From Trichomonas vaginalis G3 (lineage: Eukaryota; Parabasalia; Trichomonadida; Trichomonadidae), in the NCBI RefSeq assembly GCF_026262505.1, contig NC_067203.1, positions 10,230,001-10,294,000 of the forward strand: DNA of 64,000 nucleotides, given 5' to 3'. A program made the translations under genes and the position numbers. The notes beneath the pieces are model-generated. The model worked only from the letters and a program-made list of their open reading frames with translations. It ran no database searches and was not told the DNA's origin. Of the stretch, positions 17,898-26,706 are shown piece after piece; position 1 is the stretch's first letter; every line of letters starts with the position of its first letter.

Positions 17898-18746
17898 TCA
17901 GCACTTTTCCGTAGTTATATATGAAAGACAATTCGAGATAAAAGTCATAGTACATTGGAATAATATGTTGCACACCATTTGTTGTGAACCAAACTTGAAA
18001 GTCAGAGAAACTGTTACTAGATGGTTCGTAGAATTTAGAAGCAAAGTCATAAAAGTCCTTACCAATACATAAAAACTATTGTTGCTTGAACTGAAACTTG
18101 CATGACACATAACATTTTGAGGGTCAAACACGTTTCTATAAACCATCAAATCTGCTGGTGGAAGTATAAATTTAAATGGACCATCTGGTGGTAATGGTTC
18201 GTTCTGGTTTAGTAACCGAAGAAATTGTGCCCAAGAACGTTTGTCTACTTCCCAAAATAAAAACTCTGTATCTCCTGGAGGGTTAATTTCAATCTTTTGA
18301 AATGAAACGGTGGAGTTCATCTTGTCATATTCTAGTTTCAGATAGTATGTTCCATTTAGTAAAGAGTCGTATTTTTTTTGAAATTCCCAATAATATTTGT
18401 TCATTTGAGTTTGAAAGTCATTTAGAGTTTTCTCAAGACTTTCGTCTGAACGAACTGTAAAGATTTTCATTTCGTCAAATTTGTCTATTAGACCATCAGA
18501 ACCTTTATACTGCCCATGAAAATATACTGCGAACATAAATGCGTTAGTTCTATTTGAAAACAAAACTCTTCTAAATCCTATTGCCTTTGCATCTGAAGGA
18601 CTTTGAAGCCAACGAATTGGATAGTCAAACCTGTATGCTCGGGATGAAATTTCTTCATCTGAAAGATTCCTACCAGCATTTGTAAAGATATAGTCTAACG
18701 GTTTTGTATCTGCTACTTTTGTTCTTTGTTTTTCAACCTGAAGCAT
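17898..18746 (-). CDS. M1 structural-type protein, paralogue of 24524-25372
   Basis: A 282-residue protein with an ATG at 18744-18746. It shares with the gene at 24524 the N-terminal pattern TKPLD(Y/E)(I/L)FTN, the YRFDYP(I/L)RWL block near residue 45, KAIGFRR about 15 residues later, a YLKLEYDKMNS / YVRIVYDKQNS strand and the HASFS segment near residue 215. Its C-terminal part is less similar to the paralogue. It is beta-rich without catalytic motifs. Placed among virion genes, it is plausibly a minor capsid or vertex protein; the exact role is unknown. Confidence 0.6.
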   Translation of the reverse strand: MLQVEKQRTKVADTKPLDYIFTNAGRNLSDEEISSRAYRFDYPIRWLQSPSDAKAIGFRRVLFSNRTNAFMFAVYFHGQYKGSDGLIDKFDEMKIFTVRSDESLEKTLNDFQTQMNKYYWEFQKKYDSLLNGTYYLKLEYDKMNSTVSFQKIEINPPGDTEFLFWEVDKRSWAQFLRLLNQNEPLPPDGPFKFILPPADLMVYRNVFDPQNVMCHASFSSSNNSFYVLVRTFMTLLLNSTNHLVTVSLTFKFGSQQMVCNILFQCTMTFISNCLSYITTEKC

Positions 18747-18784
18747 TTAATATATGTAAAAATATATTGTTTTAAAATAATTTT

Positions 18785-20938
18785 TTACTTCATGCAATGT
18801 TTTATTTCTGTGCCGTCTTCAAGTATGCCCCAATATTTCCTTTTCGATATTACATGAACTTCGGAAAATACCTTATCTAGCTTAAAACAGCCCATCTTCT
18901 CACTGACCATTCCCATTTCAATGAGTTTGTTGTATCCTTCTTCGTTCGTCATGAGTGCGTCAATGTTCTCATAGTAAACCTTCACTTTGGATTTGACTTC
19001 GGAGAAGAATTTGTTGTAGTTGTCAAGGACTGCTTTTGCGAACTGAGGGTAAGACCAAAGTTCGACAATAGGTTTTAATGTGGTTACTAAGCCACTTTGA
19101 CCTTGAGTGAATTCGTACTTCAAAACAAAAGGAGAAAACCTTTCAACAAAGTTGTCGACCTTCTCATAATGTTTACTCTTCATCTCTTGAGGTTTTTTAA
19201 TGGAATATCCCCATGTCGAATTCATAAGCAATTTGAGTGTCATTGCAAGTTTGGGGTTTGAAGCTTTCCTAATATCATACAGTTGTTGTATGACTTTTCC
19301 AACTGTATAGTTCCTTCCCGGGAACTCACCATCTTCGTTTGGAATTCCAGTCGGAATATATTGGACAAACCTCATGTACGCAGCGTTAAGGTCGACATAG
19401 TATATCTTTTCGTTTGAGTCGAACTTGTCGCAACCAATTGGTCCAGTTTGTGGAAATTCAAGTGAGTCTCTTATCTTCTGAGAAACTTCTCCTGTTATCT
19501 CATAAACATCGTCGAAGCAACCTGTTTCATATAAAACCTTCTGACCTAACTCAGATGCTCTCCAATACAATTTGACGTCAATTGGATGTCTCAATGGAAG
19601 TTTATTTATAGCATCTTGAAGTTCTTGCAACCTCATTGGAAGTTCTTCTGGTTCAGGTTGGTATCCGAACAATCCAACTCCTTGTGGAATTGTGTACTTC
19701 TTTTGTACTAGAACTTTGTCTGGAACAACTTTTGGTCTTGCTAACAGTGAAAAGTTTGTTTCGTCTTTTGGTACAAAAGTTTCTGTCAGCTTGTCATCTG
19801 GAATTGGTTCCAACAAACCTTTCTCGAAAAGAATGTTTACAGCTCTGACAATGTTGCACTTGCCTTTTCCGAACAATGGGTTTGTAAGACTTTCGTTCAA
19901 CATGAAGTGGTTGTGGACAATTACAATCTTCAACCATGGTAAATTGAACTCAACAACATAGTCGTCATGTGAAGAACCTTTAGCTGTAGGTATGTTGACT
20001 CGGATATTGACATTTGCCAACGGTGCAATTTTTGCCAATTGACCTCTGAGCATGTACCTTGTCTTCACACATGACTCAAGATACTTCATCTTCTCATCTG
20101 TAACAAGACCAGAGTTCCTGAGACATGTAAGAATGCAAGGTTCGTTGACAATTGTTTCAATTGAATTGTAAATTCCATACCTTGTCAAGTCAATGTCAGA
20201 CTTATTTATGAACGGGAAGTATCCAGCATGTTGTCTGACTGCTTGAGGGTTAGGTTGGTACCATTCGAACTTGACACTTGCAATTCCTTCAATTGCATTC
20301 AAAATGTCTGAGTCGGAGTCAACCATTTGTTCTCTCTTTGTAGTCTTGAAAGCGTCAAGAAGTTTTGCGGCTGTTTGTTCATTGCCATGTGCATAGTAAA
20401 TGTGACCATCCAAATCTGTTATGGTCAATTTGAGATTGTGTCCTTTCTTATTTCCGTCTTGTATGGCAGCAAGTACTCCCATGAAGCCTTCTTTGTTCTT
20501 TCCTTCGTCAAAGTTTACTGTAAAGGTTCGACCAGATGTAATTTGACTTCTAACTTCACGATACTTTTCATATGCATATCTTGTTCTTTCCATGGGAGCA
20601 TGACCATCCTCTGCACTACCTTTTTTCCTTCTCAAAGGATGCAATTGTTCGTCATGTTTCCAGTAGAATCTGGCAAAGCCGTCGTGTCCTTCAACTTGAG
20701 GTTCACTAACATCGAAAGGCATGTCCATAAGACGTTCTTCTTCTAACCTCTCTAGTCTGTTTGGATAATTGGCACGTGCTGTTTCCAAATCCATTTCGTA
20801 GCGAAGACCAGACAATTTGTCATAGACTTTTATGGGTCTTCCCTTCCTATATTTAAAATTCTTCGAAACTCTCCAACCATATCTTTGTAACTCTGCTTTT
20901 ATTCTAGCAGACTTTCTATCCATTCTATATGGGGGCAT
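18785..20938 (-). CDS. M1 compact PolB-like protein
   Basis: A 717-residue protein related to the family B, protein-primed DNA polymerases of Mavericks. The N-terminal half includes a segment (ILTCLRNSGL, then a helix, then VHNHFML about 90 residues on) that matches the N-terminal part of the M2 polymerase region. The C-terminal half has a motif A-like DLNAAYM and a motif B-like KLLMNSTWGY segment. I did not recognise the 3'-5' exonuclease block that M2 shows, so the layout is more compact and divergent, and I do not claim polymerase activity. The frame is uninterrupted. The gene is preceded by an AAAATATTTTTTTATTTTTATAAAAATG-like region (split here by the ATG) of the replication-gene type. 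Confidence 0.65.
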   Translation of the reverse strand: MPPYRMDRKSARIKAELQRYGWRVSKNFKYRKGRPIKVYDKLSGLRYEMDLETARANYPNRLERLEEERLMDMPFDVSEPQVEGHDGFARFYWKHDEQLHPLRRKKGSAEDGHAPMERTRYAYEKYREVRSQITSGRTFTVNFDEGKNKEGFMGVLAAIQDGNKKGHNLKLTITDLDGHIYYAHGNEQTAAKLLDAFKTTKREQMVDSDSDILNAIEGIASVKFEWYQPNPQAVRQHAGYFPFINKSDIDLTRYGIYNSIETIVNEPCILTCLRNSGLVTDEKMKYLESCVKTRYMLRGQLAKIAPLANVNIRVNIPTAKGSSHDDYVVEFNLPWLKIVIVHNHFMLNESLTNPLFGKGKCNIVRAVNILFEKGLLEPIPDDKLTETFVPKDETNFSLLARPKVVPDKVLVQKKYTIPQGVGLFGYQPEPEELPMRLQELQDAINKLPLRHPIDVKLYWRASELGQKVLYETGCFDDVYEITGEVSQKIRDSLEFPQTGPIGCDKFDSNEKIYYVDLNAAYMRFVQYIPTGIPNEDGEFPGRNYTVGKVIQQLYDIRKASNPKLAMTLKLLMNSTWGYSIKKPQEMKSKHYEKVDNFVERFSPFVLKYEFTQGQSGLVTTLKPIVELWSYPQFAKAVLDNYNKFFSEVKSKVKVYYENIDALMTNEEGYNKLIEMGMVSEKMGCFKLDKVFSEVHVISKRKYWGILEDGTEIKHCMK

Positions 20939-20969
20939 TTTTATAAAAATAAAAAAATATTTTTTTTCT

Positions 20970-21554
20970 TTACTTTACATAACCGCCTGCTGCCATAAGT
21001 CTTTGACGCCAACCCATACCAGCTAATGAAGGTTGACTTGGTTTAGTTTGGAAACTAAACTTTGGTTTTGGTTTATCTTCAGTTTTTGGTTTTTCTTCTT
21101 CTATCGGTTTTTCGTCACTTTTCGGTTCCGCTGACTTTACCCCACCTGCAGGAACAGTTGTGTCGTCAACATCTTCATAAATATCATATGCCATTTGTTT
21201 TTGTTTTCCTTTCAACTTTTTGTGTTTGTTGTAAAGTTTAGAATATTTCGACTCTAAGTCAATGAGATGTTCTATAATGAACTGTTGGTCAGTGAAGTAA
21301 ACTTTTCCATCTGTTGTCTCGAAAGCTCCTTCAGACTTCAATATTTTATTTGTGAGAGTCTGTTTCTTTTTTGAGATACTAGCCGTTCCATTTCTATGAA
21401 AAGTGACTTTGTAGTTAGGGTTTGTATTTCCAGACCTGGCACTTTCTATTATTGAATTTTTCTCTTCATCTGTAAGTTCTTTGACAGGTTTTGACAATGG
21501 TTCTGAACTTTTTGTTTGTGGTGTCAAATCTACCGTTTCAACTTCTTCGGTCAT
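20970..21554 (-). CDS. M1 hypothetical protein with coiled centre
   Basis: A 194-residue protein, start ATG 21552-21554. It has a charged N terminus, a helical middle (LIDLESKYSKLYNKHKKLKG), an acidic/proline-rich PKSDEKPIEEEKPK region and a basic end (GMGWRQRLMAAGGYVK). No known domain. It lies in a run of four reverse genes that ends at the integrase divergence, probably a late structural cluster. Confidence 0.55.
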   Translation of the reverse strand: MTEEVETVDLTPQTKSSEPLSKPVKELTDEEKNSIIESARSGNTNPNYKVTFHRNGTASISKKKQTLTNKILKSEGAFETTDGKVYFTDQQFIIEHLIDLESKYSKLYNKHKKLKGKQKQMAYDIYEDVDDTTVPAGGVKSAEPKSDEKPIEEEKPKTEDKPKPKFSFQTKPSQPSLAGMGWRQRLMAAGGYVK

Positions 21555-21574
21555 TTTCAGGTCCGTAAAAAATT

Positions 21575-21727
21575 TTAGTTTGGTTTGTTTTCAACTGGTT
21601 GTTTAGGTTTTTTAAGTCGGTCTAAAACTTCCTGAGGTATAGGAAGAACTTGACAAACACGTGGTGTAACTGCTGGAAGTCGACAAATCCATCTTGAACC
21701 CATTTGTCTCAATGCTGTATTGTTCAT
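21575..21727 (-). CDS. M1 50-residue protein
   Basis: A short frame between two reverse genes with gaps of about 20 bases on each side, the spacing usual in this cluster. The product starts MNNTALRQMGSRWICRLP, has VTPRVCQVLPIPQEVLDRLK in the middle and ends in a proline/lysine tail. The ATG follows a GTAAAAAATTTTAC-like gap (read on +) of the same kind as at the neighbours. Function unknown. Confidence 0.5.
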   Translation of the reverse strand: MNNTALRQMGSRWICRLPAVTPRVCQVLPIPQEVLDRLKKPKQPVENKPN

Positions 21728-21746
21728 TTCATATCAGTAAAAAATT

Positions 21747-22148
21747 TTACATTCCCCACGTTTGAGGCGGTTGAGGTTGGTTATTGTTTACCCATTGTTG
21801 TGCATGGTTATATCCTCTGTTAAAGAATCTTTCACCTTGGTCCATATAGTGTCCTGCTTGGTTATAGTAGTCATTTGCTTTGTTATAATAGTTTCCTGCT
21901 TGTCTTCCTACATTGTCCATCCATCCTTGAACTTTTCCTCTTGTTTCAGGATTTGGAATAAGATTTGTTGCATCTCGTGCTACATCCCAACCTTTCTGTA
22001 CAGTTTGTATAATAGGTTGTGCTTTCTCTTTAAGTATACCTAATGTACTCAAAATCTTCCTTCCAATTCCAAACGCACCTCTGGCTATTGTTCCCACTGC
22101 GGGCAAAAATCTGGATGCAACTCCTGCTAATGCGCCAAATAAACCCAT
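21747..22148 (-). CDS. M1 membrane-active-like protein (MGLFG start)
   Basis: A 133-residue protein that begins MGLFGALAGVASRFLP, a glycine-2 N terminus that could be myristoylated, followed by an amphipathic glycine/alanine-rich segment up to about residue 40. A tyrosine/asparagine/glutamine-rich half (YYNKANDYYNQAGHYMDQ) follows. Small proteins with such N termini in adenoviruses and related viruses disrupt membranes during entry. Similar starts occur in 25377-25619 and 27348-27875. Assignment is by composition. Confidence 0.5.
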   Translation of the reverse strand: MGLFGALAGVASRFLPAVGTIARGAFGIGRKILSTLGILKEKAQPIIQTVQKGWDVARDATNLIPNPETRGKVQGWMDNVGRQAGNYYNKANDYYNQAGHYMDQGERFFNRGYNHAQQWVNNNQPQPPQTWGM

Positions 22149-22165
22149 TTCTTATAGGGTAAAAA
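22149..22165. promoter_or_regulatory. 17-bp divergent gap between 21747-22148 and the integrase
   Basis: TTCTTATAGGGTAAAAA separates two divergent ATG codons. It is probably a shared core promoter, although the TCTA core seen at other gaps is absent. Confidence 0.35.
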
Positions 22166-23206
22166 ATGACGAATCCAAACAAGGACCCCTATGTTTCTAA
22201 GGCAACAAAAAAAGCACTCATGATAAAAATCTTTAGTTCAACACCAAATGCTTGGTTTATGGATATCTTGGAAAACATTCCGAGGTATAGAGAAGATGGA
22301 CCACCATACTGGTTAATATTTGTTGGTCAAAACACAAGATACTGTGAAGCCATACCATTACAGTCCAAAGCTATTTTAGATATTTTAGCAGCTTTGACAA
22401 TATTCGTTGACAAATACCATCCAACAAAACTGACATCTGACTGTGAAAGTTCTTTCAAATCAGATGATGTAAAAAACTATCTGCGTTCAAAAAATGTAAA
22501 CCAATATTTCATTGTCGACCAAAACCATTCTGCTCTTGGTGTCATTGACGGTTGTATAAAAATGTTAAGAGACTTAAACCAACCACAAGGTGGTGAAGCA
22601 AATGAAATGTCATATGACGACAAGTATAGACATTTCTCCATGGCAAAGATGAGACAAGTTTTAAATATTTACAATAACCGTAAACAAAAAGGTTTGGGAA
22701 ACCACTCCCCCGAAGAAATGAAAAACAACCCTGACTTAGAGAAAGACTATATATTTAATAATTTAGTCAAAAGAGACAAACAAGAAAGAATGCCGGGCTT
22801 CAAACTTCAGAAAGGTGACAAAGTAAAAATAGAAATACCTAAACGCGACCCATATGAAAATACTATTGACTATGACAACAATGGGAACCCGACAGGTACT
22901 CACATTCGTGTTCGTAAAAATAGAAGAAAGTATACAAGAGAATATTATGAAGTTTTAGGCAAACATGGCAAAATGTACACACTGCAAGCAGAAGATAAAA
23001 CTACTATTGTCAGACCTCGTTTCAAACTTGTCAAAGTTCAAGGTGGTATACTTTCAAAGACAGTTCCTAACAAATATAAGACAATCCTGACGAATATGCT
23101 AAAGAAGTTGAAAATGACGACTAAGCAATTCTATACCATGCGTAAACTGTCATGTAAGGTGGCATGTATTCTTTACTTTGTCCCGTTGTTTGCGTATATC
23201 CTGTAA
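22166..23206 (+). CDS. M1 retroviral-type integrase
   Basis: A 346-residue DDE integrase. The core includes WFMDILENIP (first acidic position, about residue 30), KLTSDCESSFKSDDV (second, about 93) and the helix NHSALGVIDGCIKMLRDLNQ (about 120-140). A basic region and an SH3/chromo-like C-terminal strand set (REYYEVLGKHGKMYTLQAED, RPRFKLVKV) follow. Mavericks use this enzyme to insert at 5-6 bp staggered sites. Its 3' end overlaps the convergent fibre gene by about 85 bases. The M2 integrase (34900-35985) is diverged but also lies next to the fibre gene. Confidence 0.85.
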   Translation: MTNPNKDPYVSKATKKALMIKIFSSTPNAWFMDILENIPRYREDGPPYWLIFVGQNTRYCEAIPLQSKAILDILAALTIFVDKYHPTKLTSDCESSFKSDDVKNYLRSKNVNQYFIVDQNHSALGVIDGCIKMLRDLNQPQGGEANEMSYDDKYRHFSMAKMRQVLNIYNNRKQKGLGNHSPEEMKNNPDLEKDYIFNNLVKRDKQERMPGFKLQKGDKVKIEIPKRDPYENTIDYDNNGNPTGTHIRVRKNRRKYTREYYEVLGKHGKMYTLQAEDKTTIVRPRFKLVKVQGGILSKTVPNKYKTILTNMLKKLKMTTKQFYTMRKLSCKVACILYFVPLFAYIL

Positions 23207-24505
23207 CGCGATGTGTATGGCTTCCTCCTGCCTGAGTGTCATCCCAGTAACAATTTATAGCAAACTTAACCTCGTCTTTAACATCATATCCTTTACCTTT
23301 TATCATTCCTGTCCAATCCCAATATCTATGCTTATGCCAACCTGCTTCAGATGTAGTTAAATCTACGTAGTGACTATGTGCAGGTAGATTTTCACCCGAA
23401 ATCGTTTTACTTCCACCTGTTTCCTTTGAAGAGTTTGCACAATACAAAAACCTGTCGACTATTTGAGTCCAAGTTCCAACACCAAGTACTACTTCTGGTC
23501 TGGTAGAGTTCATTGAAACATATAATGAGCCAACCGGGTAAATAAGATTCGGCAAATTTTGTTTAAGCACATTGAGTTCCTGTCTTAGAAGCACAATGTC
23601 ATATAACTTTTCTTGAAGTTCATTTACGTCAGAAATGTTATGTCTATGATATTTTTGTGCGTATGTTCCTTCTGTCCATGCGAAAATATATTCTTTTGTT
23701 GCATCTACATATCCAGCTATCCATTTCGAGTCTGCTTTGTCATCTAACTTTTCTTGAAGTTCATTTACGTCAGAAATGTTATGTGTATGAGTCTTATTTG
23801 CTTTCTTCTCTAACTCATCGTTAACATAAGTTTTATCTGCTTTAAGGTCTAAACATCCTGAAACCCATCCTGTATCAGCTTTAGTTTTTAAAATCTTCGA
23901 TGTCCATTCATGATACCATTCAGCCCTTTCTATAATTTCTTTATCTTTTTCATCCACATATTCCTTATCCGCCTTCTTCGCTAACACACTAGCCATAAGT
24001 CCCTTATCTACCTTCTCTTCAAGGCTAACGTTTAAGTTTGTAATATCAGATATAGAATGTATATGAGTCTTTTTAGAATATTCGTTTTCAGCTCTTGTCA
24101 CTTCACTTGACATTTTATTGTCAACATATGTTTTGTCTGCTAGTTCAGGATGAGTATGTTTTTTGTTGCATAAGCATTGTTAGCTCTTTCTTCTTCTTTT
24201 GCTATTGCATCGTCTACATATTCTTTGTCAGCTTTGTTGTCAACATCTGCTTTCAAAAGAAGTTCATTTATAGGTTTCTCGTTTAAAGTTCCTTTTGTTG
24301 GATTTATACAGACAGTATTGTTCTTCTTGTCTTGAAATAGAAACTCATCTGTCATTGGGTTTAATGTCAGTTTTAAGTTTCCTTCTTTCAATGACTCAGA
24401 TATCTTAGAATAGTTTGAAAAGTTTGTTGTGTTCTTATTTAGAGCTTGCATAATGAGTTGTCGGTTGTGTTGTATTTCTCTCATGGAAGCAATATCTTTC
24501 GACAT
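23121..24505 (-). pseudogene. M1 phage-like tail-fibre / collar protein gene (broken)
   Basis: The region encodes repeated fibre-shaft units of the form HTHNISDVNELQEKLDDKAD and KADKEYVDE, then a C-terminal domain with LIYPVGSLYVSMNSTRPEVV, a TGGSK...LPAHSH segment, histidine pairs and the terminus PPYMTVYAWYRIA. This arrangement is that of phage tail-collar / short-tail-fibre tips that bind host surfaces. It looks broken, with about one break. It is convergent with the integrase and divergent from 24524. The M2 protein at 31914-34859 ends the same way and looks whole. Confidence 0.75.
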
Positions 24506-24523
24506 TTTTATTCTAGATAAAAT
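24506..24523. promoter_or_regulatory. 18-bp bidirectional promoter with TCTA core
   Basis: TTTTATTCTAGATAAAAT, almost perfectly palindromic around CTAG, separates the ATG codons of the fibre gene (-) and of 24524 (+). The equivalent M2 gap (31897-31913) reads TTTATTCTCATTAAAAT. Confidence 0.5.
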
Positions 24524-25372
24524 ATGCTTCCAATAGAAAAAGAAAATTCTAGAGTTGCTACAACTAAACCATTAGATGAACTTTTTACTAATGTCGGTCA
24601 AAAGTTTGAGACAGAGACCGTAAAGCATGAAGGCTATCGTTTTGACTACCCATTAAGATGGCTAAGAGACCCATCTGTCACAAAAGCTATTGGCTTTCGT
24701 AGAATGAAGTTTGTGTCTGTAGAAGATAAAAGTTTTCCATTTATTGTAAAGTTTCATATAGATTATATATCTGAAGGGAAACGAAAAATGTGGGAAGAAA
24801 TTGAGCTAATACAAGTTGACCTTTCATCTTCTCTACGGACTGCGTTAAAAAATATAGAAGATAAAATAAATTCATGTTATGCAAAATATGCTGATGAATA
24901 TGCAAATACCGAGAGCACACTTTATGTGAGAATTGTATATGACAAACAAAATTCACAAGTGTCATTTCAAATCTACGAAAACAATCCAAATAAAGACGAA
25001 CAAATATATACAGAATTCACTGCAATGTCATGGTATTATTTGCAAAGAATGTTAAATCAGAAAGTCGAACTTCCTTTAGCAAATATTTACAGTCGATATG
25101 CAAGAGATGAACCATATTTATTTAAAGATGTTTTCGACCAAGATGCTGTGATAGTTCATGCTTCATTTTCTGGCGCCCAAAACTCTTTCTTATGCTTGGC
25201 AAATGACTTTTACGAAAAACCTACAAAGTTATACGAACCACCAAGTGGAAGTATTTCAGACTTTCAAGTATGGTTTACTACAGATGGAAGAAAAAGAATA
25301 ATTCCATTATACCATGCGTTTTACTTAGAACTTAGTTTCATATACAACTACTATCGAACGATAAAAATATAA
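24524..25372 (+). CDS. M1 structural-type protein, paralogue of 17898-18746
   Basis: A 282-residue protein with ATG at 24524. It has TTKPLDELFTN at the start, YRFDYPLRWL near residue 45 and KAIGFRR at about residue 60. Near residue 215 a strand reads VIVHASFSGAQNSFL, and the hydrophobic end is YHAFYLELSFIYNYY. It shares all these blocks with 17898-18746, so M1 carries two diverged copies. It is expressed divergently from the fibre gene through an 18-base gap, so a link to the fibre or vertex is reasonable. No enzymatic motif. Confidence 0.6.
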   Translation: MLPIEKENSRVATTKPLDELFTNVGQKFETETVKHEGYRFDYPLRWLRDPSVTKAIGFRRMKFVSVEDKSFPFIVKFHIDYISEGKRKMWEEIELIQVDLSSSLRTALKNIEDKINSCYAKYADEYANTESTLYVRIVYDKQNSQVSFQIYENNPNKDEQIYTEFTAMSWYYLQRMLNQKVELPLANIYSRYARDEPYLFKDVFDQDAVIVHASFSGAQNSFLCLANDFYEKPTKLYEPPSGSISDFQVWFTTDGRKRIIPLYHAFYLELSFIYNYYRTIKI

Positions 25373-25376
25373 TTTT

Positions 25377-25619
25377 TTAATACGGTTGAGGTGTTGGATT
25401 TGGTTGCCAACTAGACTGTGGTGCAGGTTCAGGCTGTTGTATAACAGGAGCTTGTTCTTCTGGTTCAGGGTCTTTAGGTATAATACCAACAAACTGACCT
25501 ACTCTTTTACCAATATTTTTGACTCCGTTCCAAATTCCTTTTCCGACAGATTTTATTCCATTCCATATACCTCTTCCAACTCTTCTGAAGAAGTTTCCAA
25601 TACTACTGAAGAAACCCAT
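25377..25619 (-). CDS. M1 small amphipathic protein (MGFFS start)
   Basis: An 80-residue protein. Residues 1-45 consist of W/G/K/R/I repeats (GRGIWNGIKSVGKGIWNGVK) that would form a cationic amphipathic helix, and the rest is proline/glutamine-rich. Glycine at position 2 is compatible with N-myristoylation. It resembles membrane-lytic virion peptides in layout; function is inferred from this alone. Confidence 0.55.
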   Translation of the reverse strand: MGFFSSIGNFFRRVGRGIWNGIKSVGKGIWNGVKNIGKRVGQFVGIIPKDPEPEEQAPVIQQPEPAPQSSWQPNPTPQPY

Positions 25620-25637
25620 TTTACTATATGTAAAAAT

Positions 25638-26000
25638 CTAATGTCCGCCTAGTCTCTTACGTTTCCTGTTGAGTTCCATAGCATTCTTTAACTGGAGCTC
25701 ATACATTCTGTTTCTCCTCTGGTAGAAAACATATTCTGGGTCAACTCCTGTGTTCGCGTCATCTGCATAAAGTTGTTTATATCCCACTTCAGGGTTTGTA
25801 TAAAACTCTTTCCATCTCATATTTGCATACCATGGTGGCAAACCTAACGCAGCGTCATTTGACATGGCAGTTTGCATTTGTACATCTGTTGGCACTTGAC
25901 CATAGTTTGCCATTGCAGTTTGTATTCTAACTTCATTTGGAATATTCTCTGGGTTTGGTTGTCCAGGTTGCTGTGCATTCGCTAAGTTCTGTGCGTCCAT
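25638..26000 (-). CDS. M1 small glutamine/asparagine-rich protein
   Basis: A 120-residue protein, ATG 25998-26000 after a TATCTAATATTA promoter-like gap (minus strand, TCTA core). It contains two similar segments, NEVRIQTAMANYGQ and TDVQMQTAMSNDAA, then a tryptophan/tyrosine-rich part and a basic C terminus (NRKRKRLGGH). Possibly a core or cement protein; function unknown. Confidence 0.5.
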   Translation of the reverse strand: MDAQNLANAQQPGQPNPENIPNEVRIQTAMANYGQVPTDVQMQTAMSNDAALGLPPWYANMRWKEFYTNPEVGYKQLYADDANTGVDPEYVFYQRRNRMYELQLKNAMELNRKRKRLGGH

Positions 26001-26022
26001 TTAATATTAGATAAAATATCTC

Positions 26023-26154
26023 TTACGAGTACATATGCTGAACATTTGCAGGCATTGGTTCATCTTCATATTCTCTGTACTTTTCTGCCACGTCAAATAA
26101 ATAAATGACACAATGGAAAAAACCTAAAACAAGTAGTCCTATTTCAAACCACAT
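26023..26154 (-). CDS. M1 43-residue single-span membrane protein
   Basis: A short frame that overlaps the start of neither neighbour except for about 15 bases of the methylase 3' end. The product starts MWFEIGLLVLGFFHCVIYLF, a clear membrane segment, followed by an acidic tail. Spacing to 26000 (22 bases, with the TCTA-type gap) matches the rest of the cluster, which supports it as a real gene. It may be a virion or host-membrane protein. Confidence 0.5.
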   Translation of the reverse strand: MWFEIGLLVLGFFHCVIYLFDVAEKYREYEDEPMPANVQHMYS

Positions 26155-26701
26155 TTACTTACTAATAAAATTTCTTTGTTATGACACTTTCTCCAGTTTA
26201 TAGGACCTCTCTCATATTCTATCTTGTCATATATAAACTCATAGTCATGTATGTCCTCTAACCATCTCATAACGGTTTCCAAACCACTTTTATCGGATGT
26301 AAAGTAAAAGCATGGATGGTTATGTAAAACGTCTAAAGTTTCTAAAGAGTCTCTCAAAGTCCAGTCTACTTGGTATTGAAAATCCCATGTGTTATAGAAC
26401 GGCGGGTCCACTATAAAGAAAACATTTTCCTTGTCTTTATATTTTTCATACAAATCTGTCCAATGACATCTCACAAACTCTATACCCTCAATATATTTTT
26501 CTATGTCCTCTTTGAAAACATTTGTATAGTTGAGATATAAAACTTTTGACATGAGTGTTTCAATGTCATGAACTCTTATAGAACCACTATATAATAGTCT
26601 AGCAGATATACTATCCCAGTCTATATATTCTGCTTTTTTCAAAACCTCTCTCACAATATTTTTCTTATCTAATGGTATACGTTCCATCTTACCTATAGGT
26701 A
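26139..26701 (-). pseudogene. M1 DNA adenine methylase (D12 class), C-terminal part, interrupted by M2
   Basis: The coding sequence carries the catalytic DPPF/Y motif of N6-adenine methylases (VFFIVDPPFYNTWDF), followed by a helix and the CFYFTSD strand, and ends in a VSKCG tail. This is the C-terminal part of a D12-class (Dam-like) enzyme that methylates adenine in duplex DNA. The N-terminal part lies on the other side of M2 (48602-48849) on the same strand, so M2 inserted into this gene. T. vaginalis is known to use N6-methyladenine in its genome, and Maverick methylases are candidate sources. Confidence 0.8.
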
Positions 26702-26706
26702 TCTTT
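26702..26706. repeat. Target site duplication of M2, left copy
   Basis: TCTTT directly precedes the AG terminus of M2 and the same five bases directly follow its CT terminus at 48597-48601. Maverick integrase is known to give 5-6 bp duplications. Confidence 0.85.
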
